Of a stretch of DNA of 64,000 bases, positions 33,828 to 42,887 are shown one piece after another; positions within the stretch are counted from its first letter, which is position 1; each line of letters begins with the position of its first letter. Position numbers and translations under genes: made by a program. The notes beneath the pieces were generated by a model. It was not told the DNA's origin, did no database searches, and was given only the letters and a program-made list of their open reading frames with translations. The DNA is from Flavonifractor sp. AGMB03687 (lineage in GTDB: Bacteria; Bacillota; Clostridia; Oscillospirales; Oscillospiraceae): NCBI RefSeq assembly GCF_017811815.1, contig NZ_JADKZI010000009.1, positions 1 through 64,000 on the forward strand. Reading direction: 5' to 3'.

Positions 33828-35604
33828 ATCGGTCCTCCCACTGGTCGGTGCGTTTCATGGACAGCTGAGCGTTCTGCCGGTCCTCCTTCCGGGAGGGCAG
33901 GCGGATGGCAAAGCTGGCGTTCTGGCGGGTGTCGGTGGCCTTCAGGTAGGCCAACAGGCCCCAGGAGGCGATCATGGCGGTACCGCCGTTGGACACAAAG
34001 GGGAAGGTGACGCCGGTAAGGGGCAGAATATCCACCGCGCCGAACACGTTGAGGCAGGTCTGGAACACCATCATGGAGGTGGCGGCGCAGGCGGCGATGA
34101 TGTAGAAGGAGGACCGCCCCGCCCGGCAGGCCCGGACGGCGAACACCGCCAGGGTGACGATGGACAGGATGGCCAGCACCGCGATGATGAGGCCCCACTC
34201 CTCGCACAGCATACCGAACACCAGGTCGGTGTCGCCCGCGCCCACGTTGTGGAGCCAGCCCTCGCCGGGGCCTACGCCCACCAGGCCGCCGGAGGCAGCG
34301 GCCGACATGGTGCGGGTCTGCTGGTAGCCGCTGCCCACCGAGGCGTTCTCCCAGGCGTGGCCCCAGGTAGCGAAGCGGCTCATGATATAGGGCTTCACCG
34401 ACAGCATGGTGAGCACCGCGAACACGCCGCCGCCGCAGATGAGGGCCAGGGTGGCCCAGTCGCCGGAGCGGAGGTAGGCGATGACCAGGAAGGTGATGAA
34501 GAAGATGGCGGCGGTACCGAAGTCGCTCATGTAGGCCAGGCAGGCCAGGCACACGCCGGTGAGCACGATGAACAGGCCCAGGTTCCGCTTGCGGAAGAGC
34601 CGCTCCAGAGTGGCAGCTCCGGCAAAAATGTAGCAGATTTTGGCGATCTCCGAGGGCTGCACGCTGATGCCGCCGATGGAGATCCAGTTGGCCGCGCCGT
34701 ACTTGGGGTCGGCCAGGCCCAGCTTGTAGAGCACCACCGTCAAGCTGAGGAAGCCGATGGCCGCCCCCGCCATGAGCCAGCGGATCTTCTTGGCCCGGTC
34801 CAGATCCCGGAGAAAGACGCCCAGGATGAGGAAGAGGATGAGCCCCAGCACCACACAGAGGAACTGCTTGAAGAGGGCCGCCGTGTTGGAGGAGCAGGTC
34901 ACCGACAGGGACAGGGTGGACAGGAAGAAGGCGATGGTCTCCATCTCAAAGCCCACCCGCCGGGTGGCACGCAGCACCAGGAAGTAGAGCCACATGACGC
35001 CGGTAAAGCACAGGAAGGTGAAGGGGATCATGGGGGAGGCCCCGGGGCTCTCGCTGATGATGAGCTGGATGGCGGTGAGCACCTGGAATATGGTAAGCAG
35101 CACCAGGCCCAGCCAGGGGGACACCGGGCGGGACCGGCGGCGGCTGTTCCGCCGCTTGGCCTTCTCCTCGGGGGAGAGGGGGAGGAGCACGGTCTCCACC
35201 CCGCCCACTGCCAGCACGTCGCCGTACTGCACGGGGGTGGCGTCGTGGACCGGCTTGCCGTTGACAGTGACGCCACCCTTGGAGTTTAAGTCGTAGGCCG
35301 TCCAGGTGTCGTCCTCATTGCGGATGAGGGCAGCGTGCTGCCGGGACACCACCGGGTAGTTGAGCACCACGTCGCAGCTGCTGCCCCGGCCCAGAATATT
35401 CTCCCAGTGGGTCAGGGGCTCGTTGGCCCCGTTGGGCAGGGTGAGGTAGGCCCACACCTCGGGCAGGCAGGGCACCGTCAGCAGGGAGCGGATGGTGCGG
35501 ATGAGGATGAGCAGGGCCAGCACGGGAAACACAAAGCGCACGATGGAGGTAAACCAGGCGCACAGCACCTCGTTTTCCGCCAGCCAGCTGGTGATCAGCT
35601 CCAT
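33814..35604 (-). CDS. FHA domain fused to FtsW/RodA/SpoVE peptidoglycan glycosyltransferase
   Basis: A 596-residue SEDS protein that polymerises lipid II. One N-terminal membrane segment (about 18-38) is followed by a cytoplasmic FHA domain at about 68-135 (ILGRGSSCDVVLNYPVVSRQ then HAAL, with the phosphothreonine-binding GR, S and SRxH residues). Some ten transmembrane helices follow with SEDS landmarks ISIGGISVQPSEIAKI, SDFGTAAIFF and GVTFPFVSNGGTA. The frame is open 187 codons further up, but AAGGAGG before ATG 35604 fixes the start. FHA suggests control by a Ser/Thr kinase, none of which lies in the window. Confidence 0.92.
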   Translation of the reverse strand: MELITSWLAENEVLCAWFTSIVRFVFPVLALLILIRTIRSLLTVPCLPEVWAYLTLPNGANEPLTHWENILGRGSSCDVVLNYPVVSRQHAALIRNEDDTWTAYDLNSKGGVTVNGKPVHDATPVQYGDVLAVGGVETVLLPLSPEEKAKRRNSRRRSRPVSPWLGLVLLTIFQVLTAIQLIISESPGASPMIPFTFLCFTGVMWLYFLVLRATRRVGFEMETIAFFLSTLSLSVTCSSNTAALFKQFLCVVLGLILFLILGVFLRDLDRAKKIRWLMAGAAIGFLSLTVVLYKLGLADPKYGAANWISIGGISVQPSEIAKICYIFAGAATLERLFRKRNLGLFIVLTGVCLACLAYMSDFGTAAIFFITFLVIAYLRSGDWATLALICGGGVFAVLTMLSVKPYIMSRFATWGHAWENASVGSGYQQTRTMSAAASGGLVGVGPGEGWLHNVGAGDTDLVFGMLCEEWGLIIAVLAILSIVTLAVFAVRACRAGRSSFYIIAACAATSMMVFQTCLNVFGAVDILPLTGVTFPFVSNGGTAMIASWGLLAYLKATDTRQNASFAIRLPSRKEDRQNAQLSMKRTDQWEDRYEED

Positions 35605-35768
35605 ACCGCCCACCTCCTTTCGCATCAGAAACATAAGAAATATGGGAGCCTGGGCAGGCCCCCGGTCCCTACAGTATAGCACAACTTCTCCCGCCGAAAA
35701 AGCGCAAGGGGGGCCATTGCTGGGATTTTTAAAGAATTTTTCACATTTTCCACCCAGTTTTCCACCTC

Positions 35769-35797
35769 TTGCGGCGGAAGCAAACCGGGGGTATAAT
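35769..35797 (+). promoter_or_regulatory. Promoter of yedF
   Basis: TTGCGG (35769-35774), 17-base spacer, consensus TATAAT (35792-35797), 28 bases before the start codon. Confidence 0.65.
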
Positions 35798-35824
35798 GAG
35801 AAAAAACAGCAGGAGGACAACAAA

Positions 35825-36424
35825 ATGGCACATATTGTGGACGCCAAGGGCAAGCCCTGTCCCACCCCGGTGATCCTGGCCAAGCAGGCCATGACCCAGG
35901 GACACACCGCCTTTACCGTGCTGGTGGACAACCCCACCGCCGTGGAAAATCTGAAGCGCCTGGCGGGCAACCAGGGCTTTACCGTCTCCGTCCGGGAGGA
36001 CAACAACACCTTCGCTCTGGACTTTGCCAAGGGGGAAGGCTGCTCTGCCTGTGAGGAGGCCGTCAACTCCCCCCTGCCCGCCGCCGGAGGGGACTGGGTG
36101 GTCTTCGTGGGCCGGGACATCATCGGCGACGGGGACCGGGAGCTGGGTACCAACCTGATGCGCATGTTCTTCTACACCCTGGCCCAGGGGGAGGACAAGC
36201 CGGGGGCGGTGCTCTTTATGAACGCCGGAGTCAAGCTGCCCACCCTGGATGAGCAGGTAGTAGACCACCTGAAGGCCCTCAGCGACGCCGGGACGGAGAT
36301 TCTGGTGTGCGGCACCTGCCTCAACTTCTATGGCATTGCCGAGCAGCTGAAGGTGGGCACCGTCAGCAACATGTACGACATCGTCACCCGGATGCAGAAA
36401 GCGGGCAAGGTGATCTCCCTCTGA
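35825..36424 (+). CDS. yedF: Sulfurtransferase-like selenium metabolism protein YedF
   Basis: A 199-residue protein. The N-terminal 75 residues are a TusA-like domain with the CPTPV motif (Cys12); the C-terminal part is the DsrE/YedF domain (VVFVGRDIIGDGDRELGTNL, VCGTCLNFY). Families of this type are associated with selenium or sulfur trafficking in anaerobes. AGGAGGA lies eight bases before ATG 35825. Its stop shares one base with the start of the DUF3343 gene. Confidence 0.9.
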   Translation: MAHIVDAKGKPCPTPVILAKQAMTQGHTAFTVLVDNPTAVENLKRLAGNQGFTVSVREDNNTFALDFAKGEGCSACEEAVNSPLPAAGGDWVVFVGRDIIGDGDRELGTNLMRMFFYTLAQGEDKPGAVLFMNAGVKLPTLDEQVVDHLKALSDAGTEILVCGTCLNFYGIAEQLKVGTVSNMYDIVTRMQKAGKVISL

Positions 36425-36681
36425 TGGACTACGGCGTCATCACCTTTACCTCCACCTATGGAGCCATTTATGCCCAGAAGGTGCTCAAGGAGGTGGCTCC
36501 CGTCCAGGTTATGCCGGTGTTACGGGAGATCTCCCTGGGCTGCGGCATTGCCGTCCGGTTCAAGCCGGAGGACCTGGAAGCAGTACGCGCCGCTCTGGCC
36601 GTCTCCACCCTAAAGGAGGGGGAGTACGCCTTCTACGCTGTGACCGGCAGCGGGAAGGACCTGACCGCACAGCCCCTGTAA
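36424..36681 (+). CDS. DUF3343 putative Se/S carrier-like protein
   Basis: Eighty-five residues, full length for DUF3343. The pattern YGVITFTSTYGAIYAQKVL, then PVLREISLGCGIAVRF with the single conserved Cys, matches putative Se/S carriers that pair with YedF. It is translationally coupled to yedF (shared A of TGATG). A strong terminator closes the operon. Confidence 0.88.
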   Translation: MDYGVITFTSTYGAIYAQKVLKEVAPVQVMPVLREISLGCGIAVRFKPEDLEAVRAALAVSTLKEGEYAFYAVTGSGKDLTAQPL

Positions 36682-36693
36682 CCGACCAAACAG

Positions 36694-36728
36694 AAGCAGC
36701 CCCCCGCGCTGGCGGGGGGCTGCTTTTT
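36694..36728. terminator. Bidirectional terminator between DUF3343 and purL
   Basis: AAGCAGCCCCCCGC (36694-36707) and GCGGGGGGCTGCTT (36712-36725) around GCTG, with T runs reading both ways. Confidence 0.92.
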
Positions 36729-36735
36729 GCTGTTT

Positions 36736-39700
36736 TTACTTGAAGTACTCGGCGCCGCTCTCCAACAGGGGCTGATACTTGTTGCCGGGGATGTTGAGGG
36801 CAACGTGATCGCCCCGCCGCTCGGAGTGGCCCATCTTGCCAAAGACCCGGCCGTCGGGGGAGAAGATACCCTCAATGGCGCACAGGGAGCCGTTGGGGTT
36901 GACGTCGATGTCCATGGAGGGCACGCCGCTCTGGTCCACGTACTGGGTAGCCACCTGGCCGCCCGCGATGAGCTGATCCAGCACGCTCTGGGGCGCCACG
37001 AAGCGGCCCTCGCCGTGGGAGATGGGGATGGCGTGGAGGTCGCCCACGTTGGACTTGAGCATCCAGGGGGAGTTGACGGAGGCCACCCGGGTGGTGACGT
37101 ACCGGCTCTGGTGGCGGCCGATGAGGTTGTAGGTCAGGGTGGGACAGTTCTCATCCATGTCCCGGATCTCGCCGTAGGGCACCAGGCCCAGCTTGACCAG
37201 GGCCTGGAAGCCGTTGCAGATGCCCAGCATCAGGCCGTCCCGGTTCTTCAGCAGGTCATGGACCGCGTCGGTGATGGCGGGATTGCGGAAGAAGGAGCAG
37301 ATGAACTTGGCGGAGCCGTCGGGCTCGTCGCCGCCGGAGAAGCCGCCGGGGATAAAGACGATCTGAGCCTTGCGGATGGCGCCCTCCAGCTCCACAGTGG
37401 ACTGGAGGAGATCGTCGGCAGTCAGGTTGCGGATGTTCACCGTCTCGGCGTCCATGCCCGCCCGCAGGCAGGCCCGGACGGAGTCATACTCGCAGTTGGT
37501 GCCGGGGAACACGGGGATGACCACCCGGGGCCGGGCGATCTTGGACTTGCACACGGCGGGAGAACGCTTGTCCCAGGAAATAGCCTCCACCGGGGCGGCC
37601 TTGCCCGCCTTGGTGGGGTACACGTCCTCCAGCACGCTCTCGTTGAGGGAGAGCAGCTCGTCGATGGAGGCGGAGTCGCCGTTGACGCTGATGACAGCCT
37701 CGGCGGTGGTGTGGCCGATGAGCTGGCCGCCCTCGCATTCCTCGGTGAGCTGGGCCACGATGGCACCTGGCATGGGGGCATCCCAGTCCAGGCTGTTCTC
37801 CACGCTGGCAAAGCCGATGGTGTTGCCGAAGGCCATGTTCATGACAGCCTCGCCCAGGCCGTTCTCTACGGCCCAGGCCGCCTCCACCTTGCCCGCCTGA
37901 TGGAGGGCGTACAGGGTCTTCCAGGCGCTCTTGCTGTCCTCAGAGGCGAAGAGGTACACCGGCTTGCCCGCGGTCTTGAACTCGGGGGAGAGAACCTCCT
38001 GGGCCTTCACCGGGGCGATGGCGAAGGAGATGAGGGTGGGGGGCACGTCCAGGTCCAGGAAGGAGCCGGACATGGAGTCCTTGCCGCCGATGGCGGCGGC
38101 TCCCAGCTCCAGCTGGGCATCCAGGGCGCCCAGCAGGGCGGCGAAGGGCTTGCCCCAGCGCTGAGGCTCGGTACGCAGCTTCTCAAAGAACTCCTGGAGG
38201 GTCAGGTAGGCCTTCTCATAGTTTGCGCCCGCCGCCACCAGCTTGGCCACGGAGGTGTACACCGCGCTGTGGGCGCCGGCGTAGGGATCGGCGGACAGCT
38301 GGTCGGGGTCGCAGCCCCAGGCCATGACGGAGGCCTGGTCGGTCTCCTGGTTGGGCTCCACGGGGAAGAGGGCGGCCATGGCCTGGGCGGGAGTGCGCTG
38401 GGTCTTGCCGCCGAAGGGCATGAGCACGCTGCCCGCGCCGATGGAGCCGTCAAACCGCTCGGTGAGGCCCCGGCGGGAGGCGGACTTCAGGCTGGCAGCC
38501 ATCTCCCGCAGGGTGCGGAACTTCTTGTCGCTCTGGGGGGCGTGGGCCTTCTCGTCCACCTGGACGGAGGCGTGTTTCACCGCGCCGTTGGTGTTCAGGA
38601 AGGCACGGGACAGGTTGGCCACGGTCTGGCCCCGCCAGGTCATGACCATGCGGGGGGACTCGGTAACGGTGGCCACCTGGTAGGCCTCCAGGTTTTCAAT
38701 GGCGGCACAATTCATCAGGGTCTGGGCATCCTCGGGGGCCACCACCACGGCCATACGCTCCTGGGACTCGGAGATGGCCAGCTCGGTGCCGTCCAGGCCG
38801 TCGTACTTCTTGCGGACGGCGTCCAGGTCGATGGACAGGCCGTCGGCCAGCTCGCCGATGGCCACGGATACGCCGCCGGCGCCGAAGTCGTTGCACCGCT
38901 TGATGAGGCGGGTCACGTTGGGGTTGCGGAAGAGCCGCTGGAGCTTGCGCTCCTCGGGGGCGTTGCCCTTCTGGACCTCGGAGGCCATGGTGTCCAGGGA
39001 GGCCAGGTTGTGGCTCTTGGAGGAGCCGGTGGCGCCGCCGATGCCGTCGCGGCCGGTGCGGCCGCCCAGCAGGATGACCACGTCGCCGGGGGCGGGGGTC
39101 TCACGGCGGACATGATCGGCGGGGGCGGCGCCCACCACCGCGCCGCACTCCAGGTGCTTGGCGATGTAGCCCTCGTGGTAGAGCTCGGCCACGTGGCCGG
39201 TGGCCAAGCCGATCTGGTTGCCGTAGGAGGAGTAGCCGGCGGCGGCAGTCTGGGCGATCTTGCGCTGGGGCAGCTTGCCTTCCAGGGTCTCGCTCACCGG
39301 CACCCGGGGATCGCCGCAGCCGGTGAGGCGCATGGCCTGGTGGACATACACGCGGCCGGACAGGGGATCCCGGATGCAGCCGCCGATACAGGTGGCAGCG
39401 CCGCCGAAGGGCTCAATCTCGGTGGGGTGGTTGTGGGTCTCGTTCTTGAACATGAGCAGCCAGTCCTGCTCCTTGCCGTCCACCTGAGCGGGCACGTGGA
39501 TGGAGCAGGCGTTGATCTCCTCGCTCTGGTCCAGCTCGGGCAGCAGGCCCCGCTTCTTCAGGGTCTTGGCGCCGATGGTGGCGATGTCCATGAGGGTCTG
39601 GGGCCGCTTGGCGGCCTTCTCCTCGCCGTACACCTCCACACGGGCGGCCAGGTAGCGGTCGTAGGCCGCCTTGACGGCGGGGTCGGTGATCTCCACGCTG

Positions 39701-40407
39701 TCCAGGTGGGTGGAGAAGGTGGTGTGGCGGCAGTGATCGGACCAGTAGGTGTCCACCACCCGCACCTCGGTGAGGGTGGGATCCCGCTTCTCCTCATCCC
39801 GGAAATAGGCCTGGAGGAAGGTCAGGTCCGCCAGGTCCATAGCCAGGCCGTACTGGTTGAGCAGGCTCTCCAGGCCCGCCTGATCCAGGGTGGTGAAGCC
39901 CTCCAGCACCGCCACGTCAGCGGGCTCGGGGTACTGCTGGATCAGGGTCTCGGGCTTGTCCAGCAGAGCCTCTCGGCTCTCCACCGGGTTGATGAGGTAG
40001 CCCTTGGCCTTGTCCAGATCGGTCTCGGACAGAGCGCCGGCCAGCACATAGACAGTGGCGGAGCGGACGGTGGGCCGCTCGCCGCCGGTGAGCATCTGAA
40101 TGCACTGGGCGCAGGAGTCGGCCCGCTGGTCGTACTGGCCCGGCAGGGCCTCCACCGCCAGCAGGGCGCCCTCGGTCTCCGGCATGGTCTCATCCCACAG
40201 CTGATCCACCTGAGGCTCGGACAGGATGGTGGTGCGGGCGGCCTCATAGGCGCTCTGCTCCACACCCTCCACGTCGTAGCGGCGAATGACCCGCACGCCG
40301 GTAAGCCCGCTGAGTCCCAGGGTACCCTTCAGTTCACCCAGCAGGTGTCCGGCCTCCACGTCGAAGCCCGGCTTCTTTTCCACATAACAGCGAAATACCT
40401 TCCCCAT
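36736..40407 (-). CDS. purL: Phosphoribosylformylglycinamidine synthase, single-chain PurL with PurQ domain
   Basis: A 1223-residue enzyme of purine synthesis that turns FGAR, glutamine and ATP into FGAM. The order is an N-terminal PurS-like part, the linker (about 180-240), two AIRS-type ATP domains (DTYWSDHCRHTTF; KNETHNHPTEIEPFGGAATC; NDFGAGGVSVAIGELADGL) and the C-terminal glutaminase with the nucleophile in GICNGFQAL and the SHGEGRF triad part. This fused form occurs in Clostridia as well as proteobacteria. ATG 40407 follows GGGAGG and fits the family start. The frame is open further upstream, but not plausibly coding. Alone on the minus strand. Confidence 0.96.
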   Translation of the reverse strand: MGKVFRCYVEKKPGFDVEAGHLLGELKGTLGLSGLTGVRVIRRYDVEGVEQSAYEAARTTILSEPQVDQLWDETMPETEGALLAVEALPGQYDQRADSCAQCIQMLTGGERPTVRSATVYVLAGALSETDLDKAKGYLINPVESREALLDKPETLIQQYPEPADVAVLEGFTTLDQAGLESLLNQYGLAMDLADLTFLQAYFRDEEKRDPTLTEVRVVDTYWSDHCRHTTFSTHLDSVEITDPAVKAAYDRYLAARVEVYGEEKAAKRPQTLMDIATIGAKTLKKRGLLPELDQSEEINACSIHVPAQVDGKEQDWLLMFKNETHNHPTEIEPFGGAATCIGGCIRDPLSGRVYVHQAMRLTGCGDPRVPVSETLEGKLPQRKIAQTAAAGYSSYGNQIGLATGHVAELYHEGYIAKHLECGAVVGAAPADHVRRETPAPGDVVILLGGRTGRDGIGGATGSSKSHNLASLDTMASEVQKGNAPEERKLQRLFRNPNVTRLIKRCNDFGAGGVSVAIGELADGLSIDLDAVRKKYDGLDGTELAISESQERMAVVVAPEDAQTLMNCAAIENLEAYQVATVTESPRMVMTWRGQTVANLSRAFLNTNGAVKHASVQVDEKAHAPQSDKKFRTLREMAASLKSASRRGLTERFDGSIGAGSVLMPFGGKTQRTPAQAMAALFPVEPNQETDQASVMAWGCDPDQLSADPYAGAHSAVYTSVAKLVAAGANYEKAYLTLQEFFEKLRTEPQRWGKPFAALLGALDAQLELGAAAIGGKDSMSGSFLDLDVPPTLISFAIAPVKAQEVLSPEFKTAGKPVYLFASEDSKSAWKTLYALHQAGKVEAAWAVENGLGEAVMNMAFGNTIGFASVENSLDWDAPMPGAIVAQLTEECEGGQLIGHTTAEAVISVNGDSASIDELLSLNESVLEDVYPTKAGKAAPVEAISWDKRSPAVCKSKIARPRVVIPVFPGTNCEYDSVRACLRAGMDAETVNIRNLTADDLLQSTVELEGAIRKAQIVFIPGGFSGGDEPDGSAKFICSFFRNPAITDAVHDLLKNRDGLMLGICNGFQALVKLGLVPYGEIRDMDENCPTLTYNLIGRHQSRYVTTRVASVNSPWMLKSNVGDLHAIPISHGEGRFVAPQSVLDQLIAGGQVATQYVDQSGVPSMDIDVNPNGSLCAIEGIFSPDGRVFGKMGHSERRGDHVALNIPGNKYQPLLESGAEYFK

Positions 40408-40725
40408 ATGTACCTCCCTTAAAACTTCCCGCGGATGGAATGTCCTCCATCCTGCCCCGCGGGTGCCGCCATGCGGCGGGCGGCGCGCCTTTGACCCGGT
40501 CAGCTCCATTGGTCTGCCGGGTTTGTCTCTTTCATAACTATAGCACGGCACACCGGCCCCCGGCAATAGGCAATCCCACCGGAGATCAGGCCCTCCCAGG
40601 CCCTGTTTTCCGTCCGCAGATTTACTTTTCTTCTGTCGCATGCTATACTTTTCTTAAACCGGCGCCTGCCGGGGCCTATCTCTGCGGTGCACCCGCCGCG
40701 CCGCCCAAGGTAAGGAGTGTTGTGT
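40408..40725. other. Divergent leader region between purL and the zinc-ribbon gene
   Basis: 318 bases without a gene. On the plus strand TTTACT (40621-40626) and TATACT (40644-40649), 17 apart, form a promoter for the zinc-ribbon gene. On the minus strand a TATAGT with weak -35 near 40540-40565 may serve purL, whose GC-rich leader contains GGATGGA/TCCATCC. I see no purine riboswitch core. Confidence 0.5.
40621..40649 (+). promoter_or_regulatory. Promoter of the zinc-ribbon membrane protein
   Basis: TTTACT, 17-base spacer, TATACT. Confidence 0.6.
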
Positions 40726-41457
40726 ATGTATTGTCCCAAGTGCGGAAAAGAAATGCCCGACGGCTCCGCGTTCTGCAGTAACTGCGGCGCCAGCATGAGC
40801 GGCACCGCCTCCACTGCCGGACAGCCCTCCCCGGCCAGCGCGGCACTGGGCGGGCTGGTGGGCTTTCTGAAGGCCTACTTCCGTTCCCCGGTCCAGGCCA
40901 CCCGGGACACCCTGGCCAAGAAGGACCTGGTCACCCCTCTGATCCTGCTTGGCATCCAGCTGGTGGCCTGCATCCTGATGGCCTTCGGCCCCTGCGCCAA
41001 GCTGAGCGCCATGAGCTACGGCTACCTGAACATCCCCTTCCAGCTGTGGTTTGTGGGCGGTCTGGTGGGCGGCGCCATCTGCATCGCCCTGTTCCTGGGG
41101 CTGCTCTTCGGGGGCGCCAAGCTGCTCAAATCCACCTGCACCTTCCAGGACGTGGTCATGGTGTGCGGCAGCCACTCGGTGTTCGTCTCCATCGTGATGC
41201 TGGCCTCCTTCGTGTGCTTCCTCATCTCCATCAACCTGGGCGCCTGGCTCTTCTTCCTGTCCCTCATTCTGTGGGTGGCGCTGGGGGTGGACTCCTTCCG
41301 GGCCCTTGTCCCCGAGATGGAGTCGGGCAAAAGCTGGCTGGTCTATCTGGGCGTGGTGGCCGTTACCCTCATCCTGGCCCTGCTGCTGGTGGGCCGCGGT
41401 CTGCTGCCCAGCCTGGTGGGCTCCTCCTTCAGCAGCCTGTTCAATTCCCTGCTGTAA
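40726..41457 (+). CDS. Zinc-ribbon membrane protein (Yip1-like)
   Basis: A 243-residue protein. The N-terminus is a compact zinc ribbon (CPKCGKEM and CSNCGASM, residues 3-6 and 17-20). A Ser/Ala/Pro-rich linker follows, then five or six hydrophobic segments over residues 65-240 in a Yip1/YIP-like arrangement. Such double-ribbon membrane proteins are common in Clostridia and have no fixed function. TAAGGAG at 40711-40717 supports ATG 40726. A very strong terminator lies after the stop. Confidence 0.8.
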   Translation: MYCPKCGKEMPDGSAFCSNCGASMSGTASTAGQPSPASAALGGLVGFLKAYFRSPVQATRDTLAKKDLVTPLILLGIQLVACILMAFGPCAKLSAMSYGYLNIPFQLWFVGGLVGGAICIALFLGLLFGGAKLLKSTCTFQDVVMVCGSHSVFVSIVMLASFVCFLISINLGAWLFFLSLILWVALGVDSFRALVPEMESGKSWLVYLGVVAVTLILALLLVGRGLLPSLVGSSFSSLFNSLL

Positions 41458-41466
41458 ACGAACATG

Positions 41467-41509
41467 AAAAAGCCCGGGTGAACCGCATGCGGTTCACCCG
41501 GGCTTTTTT
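41467..41509. terminator. Bidirectional terminator with ~18-bp stem
   Basis: AAAAAGCCCGGGTGAACCG pairs with CGGTTCACCCGGGCTTTTT around GCATG-type loop bases, T run after. It separates the converging zinc-ribbon gene and the anti-sigma gene. Confidence 0.92.
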
Positions 41510-41516
41510 CGTTCGG

Positions 41517-42380
41517 TCAGGATGCCTGCTCCGGCAGGGGAATGGCAAACTCCTGCACCCCCATATAGCCGGGGGCGATCTCATACTTCTCAAAGAGGAC
41601 CACCACATTCTTGTCGGCGTCCAGGTAGAAGGTCTGATCGTCGGAGATGGACTCGAAGCCGCCCTCCCCCTGGAGGAAAAAGACGTTGTCCGGGTCCTGG
41701 CTGCGGCGGGCGATCTCCTCAGAGATGGCGGCGTTGGCACTCTCCTTGTAGTCGGGACCCAGCAGGTCCTTCAGGGTGACCTCCCGGCCGGCCGTCAGGT
41801 CGATGTTGTAGGCGTAATGCTCGGTATAGGCGCTGGCCAGGGTCTCGGTCTTGGTGATGACGAAGGAGAGGTACTGCTCGGTCTGGCACTTGATCTCATA
41901 ATCCACGCTGATGACGATAGGCATGAAATCGTCGGGGTCGCCGCCGGTCTCCACATAGGCCTCCTTGGTCTCCCGGGCCCGGTCCTCCGCCTCCTGGAGG
42001 ATCTGGTCAAGGCGGGTGGAGATCTCAGTGTTCACCCGCTGCTCCAGGTCGGTGTCGCCCGCCAGATCCAGGGCGGGCAGACGCACGTCAATGAGGTGGT
42101 CCCGGTCCTCCACGGTATACTGGGTGACGGTGAACACCCGGGCCAGGTCTCCCAGCACGGGCACCTCGGACACGGCCTGGGCAAAGGTGGGGCTGGCGTT
42201 CACCAGCAGCACAAAGCAGGCGCAGGCGGCCAGTCCGGCGGACAGGCTCCGCCGCACGTTCCGCCGGTGGGCTCTCTTACGCTCTCCCGCCCGCAGGGCG
42301 GAGGCCACGGCAAAGTTCAGTTCCTCCGGCGGCTGGGTCTCCCGGTATTGCTGCCGGGCCTGCTCCCATAGGTCCTTCAT
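41517..42380 (-). CDS. RsiV-family anti-sigma factor (DUF3298)
   Basis: A 287-residue membrane protein. A cytoplasmic N-terminal part (about 1-44) should hold the sigma factor; one transmembrane helix (about 46-63) follows. The outside part has the DUF3298 layout of RsiV (NIDLTAGREVTLKDLL, and the C-terminal FYLDADKNVVVLFEKYEIAP). In Bacillus subtilis RsiV binds lysozyme and is then cleaved to free SigV. Its start overlaps the ECF sigma gene stop by four bases, the usual coupled pair. A related domain is on the lipoprotein at 3141-3965. Confidence 0.88.
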   Translation of the reverse strand: MKDLWEQARQQYRETQPPEELNFAVASALRAGERKRAHRRNVRRSLSAGLAACACFVLLVNASPTFAQAVSEVPVLGDLARVFTVTQYTVEDRDHLIDVRLPALDLAGDTDLEQRVNTEISTRLDQILQEAEDRARETKEAYVETGGDPDDFMPIVISVDYEIKCQTEQYLSFVITKTETLASAYTEHYAYNIDLTAGREVTLKDLLGPDYKESANAAISEEIARRSQDPDNVFFLQGEGGFESISDDQTFYLDADKNVVVLFEKYEIAPGYMGVQEFAIPLPEQAS

Positions 42381-42868
42381 GTTGCAACCTCCTCCCCCGT
42401 GAGCTCCCGCAGCCTGCGCAGACTCTTGTACAGGCGGGATTTCACGGTGTTCAGATTGGTCCCGGTGACCCGGGCGATCTCTTCCAGCTTCATGTCCTCA
42501 AAGAAGCGCAGGCGGATGATGGCCTGCTCCTTGGGACCCAGGCGGTCGATGGCGGCGTACAGGTCCAGCCGTTCCGCCGGGTCGCTGGCAGGGGCGGGAG
42601 CATCGGTGGTGGAGTCCTCCAGCGACACCAGCCGCTTGCCCCGCCGGTAGTGGTTCATGCTCTCGTTGAGCAGGATGCGGTAAAACCAGGTCTTCATGTA
42701 CTCCGGCTGACGGAGGGAATCGGATTTGGACAGGGCCCGGACAATGCTCTCCTGCACCACATCCAGGGCAGCGTCCCGATTTTTGACATAGCTGTACGCC
42801 AGGCGGTAGAAATCCTCCTGGTGGGACACGATATACTCGCTCAGCTGCTGCCGGATGTTGCTGTCCAA
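42377..42868 (-). CDS. ECF-family RNA polymerase sigma factor
   Basis: A 163-residue sigma factor. Region 2 reads FYRLAYSYVKNRDAALDVVQESIVRALSK and the following PEYMKTWFYRILLN; region 4 reads LGPKEQAIIRLRFFEDMKLEEIARVTGTNLNTVKSRLYKSLRRL. Size and sequence fit the SigV-like ECF group. The frame is open 54 codons further upstream across the next gene; TTG 42868 was chosen from family length and AAAGGAG 12 bases before it. Paired with the RsiV-like anti-sigma factor, likely responding to cell-wall stress. Confidence 0.88.
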   Translation of the reverse strand: MDSNIRQQLSEYIVSHQEDFYRLAYSYVKNRDAALDVVQESIVRALSKSDSLRQPEYMKTWFYRILLNESMNHYRRGKRLVSLEDSTTDAPAPASDPAERLDLYAAIDRLGPKEQAIIRLRFFEDMKLEEIARVTGTNLNTVKSRLYKSLRRLRELTGEEVAT

Positions 42869-42887
42869 AGCCGGGGTACGCTCCTTT

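Noticed and set aside
36727-40422. A 1231-codon open frame opposite purL
   Set aside because: It mirrors purL on the other strand, consists of low-complexity Gly/Ala/His/Gln-rich sequence and arises from GC-rich codon use; purL is unmistakable.
40408-40725. Possible purine riboswitch ahead of purL
   Set aside because: The conserved purine aptamer core sequences are absent; only a GC-rich leader with small hairpins is seen.
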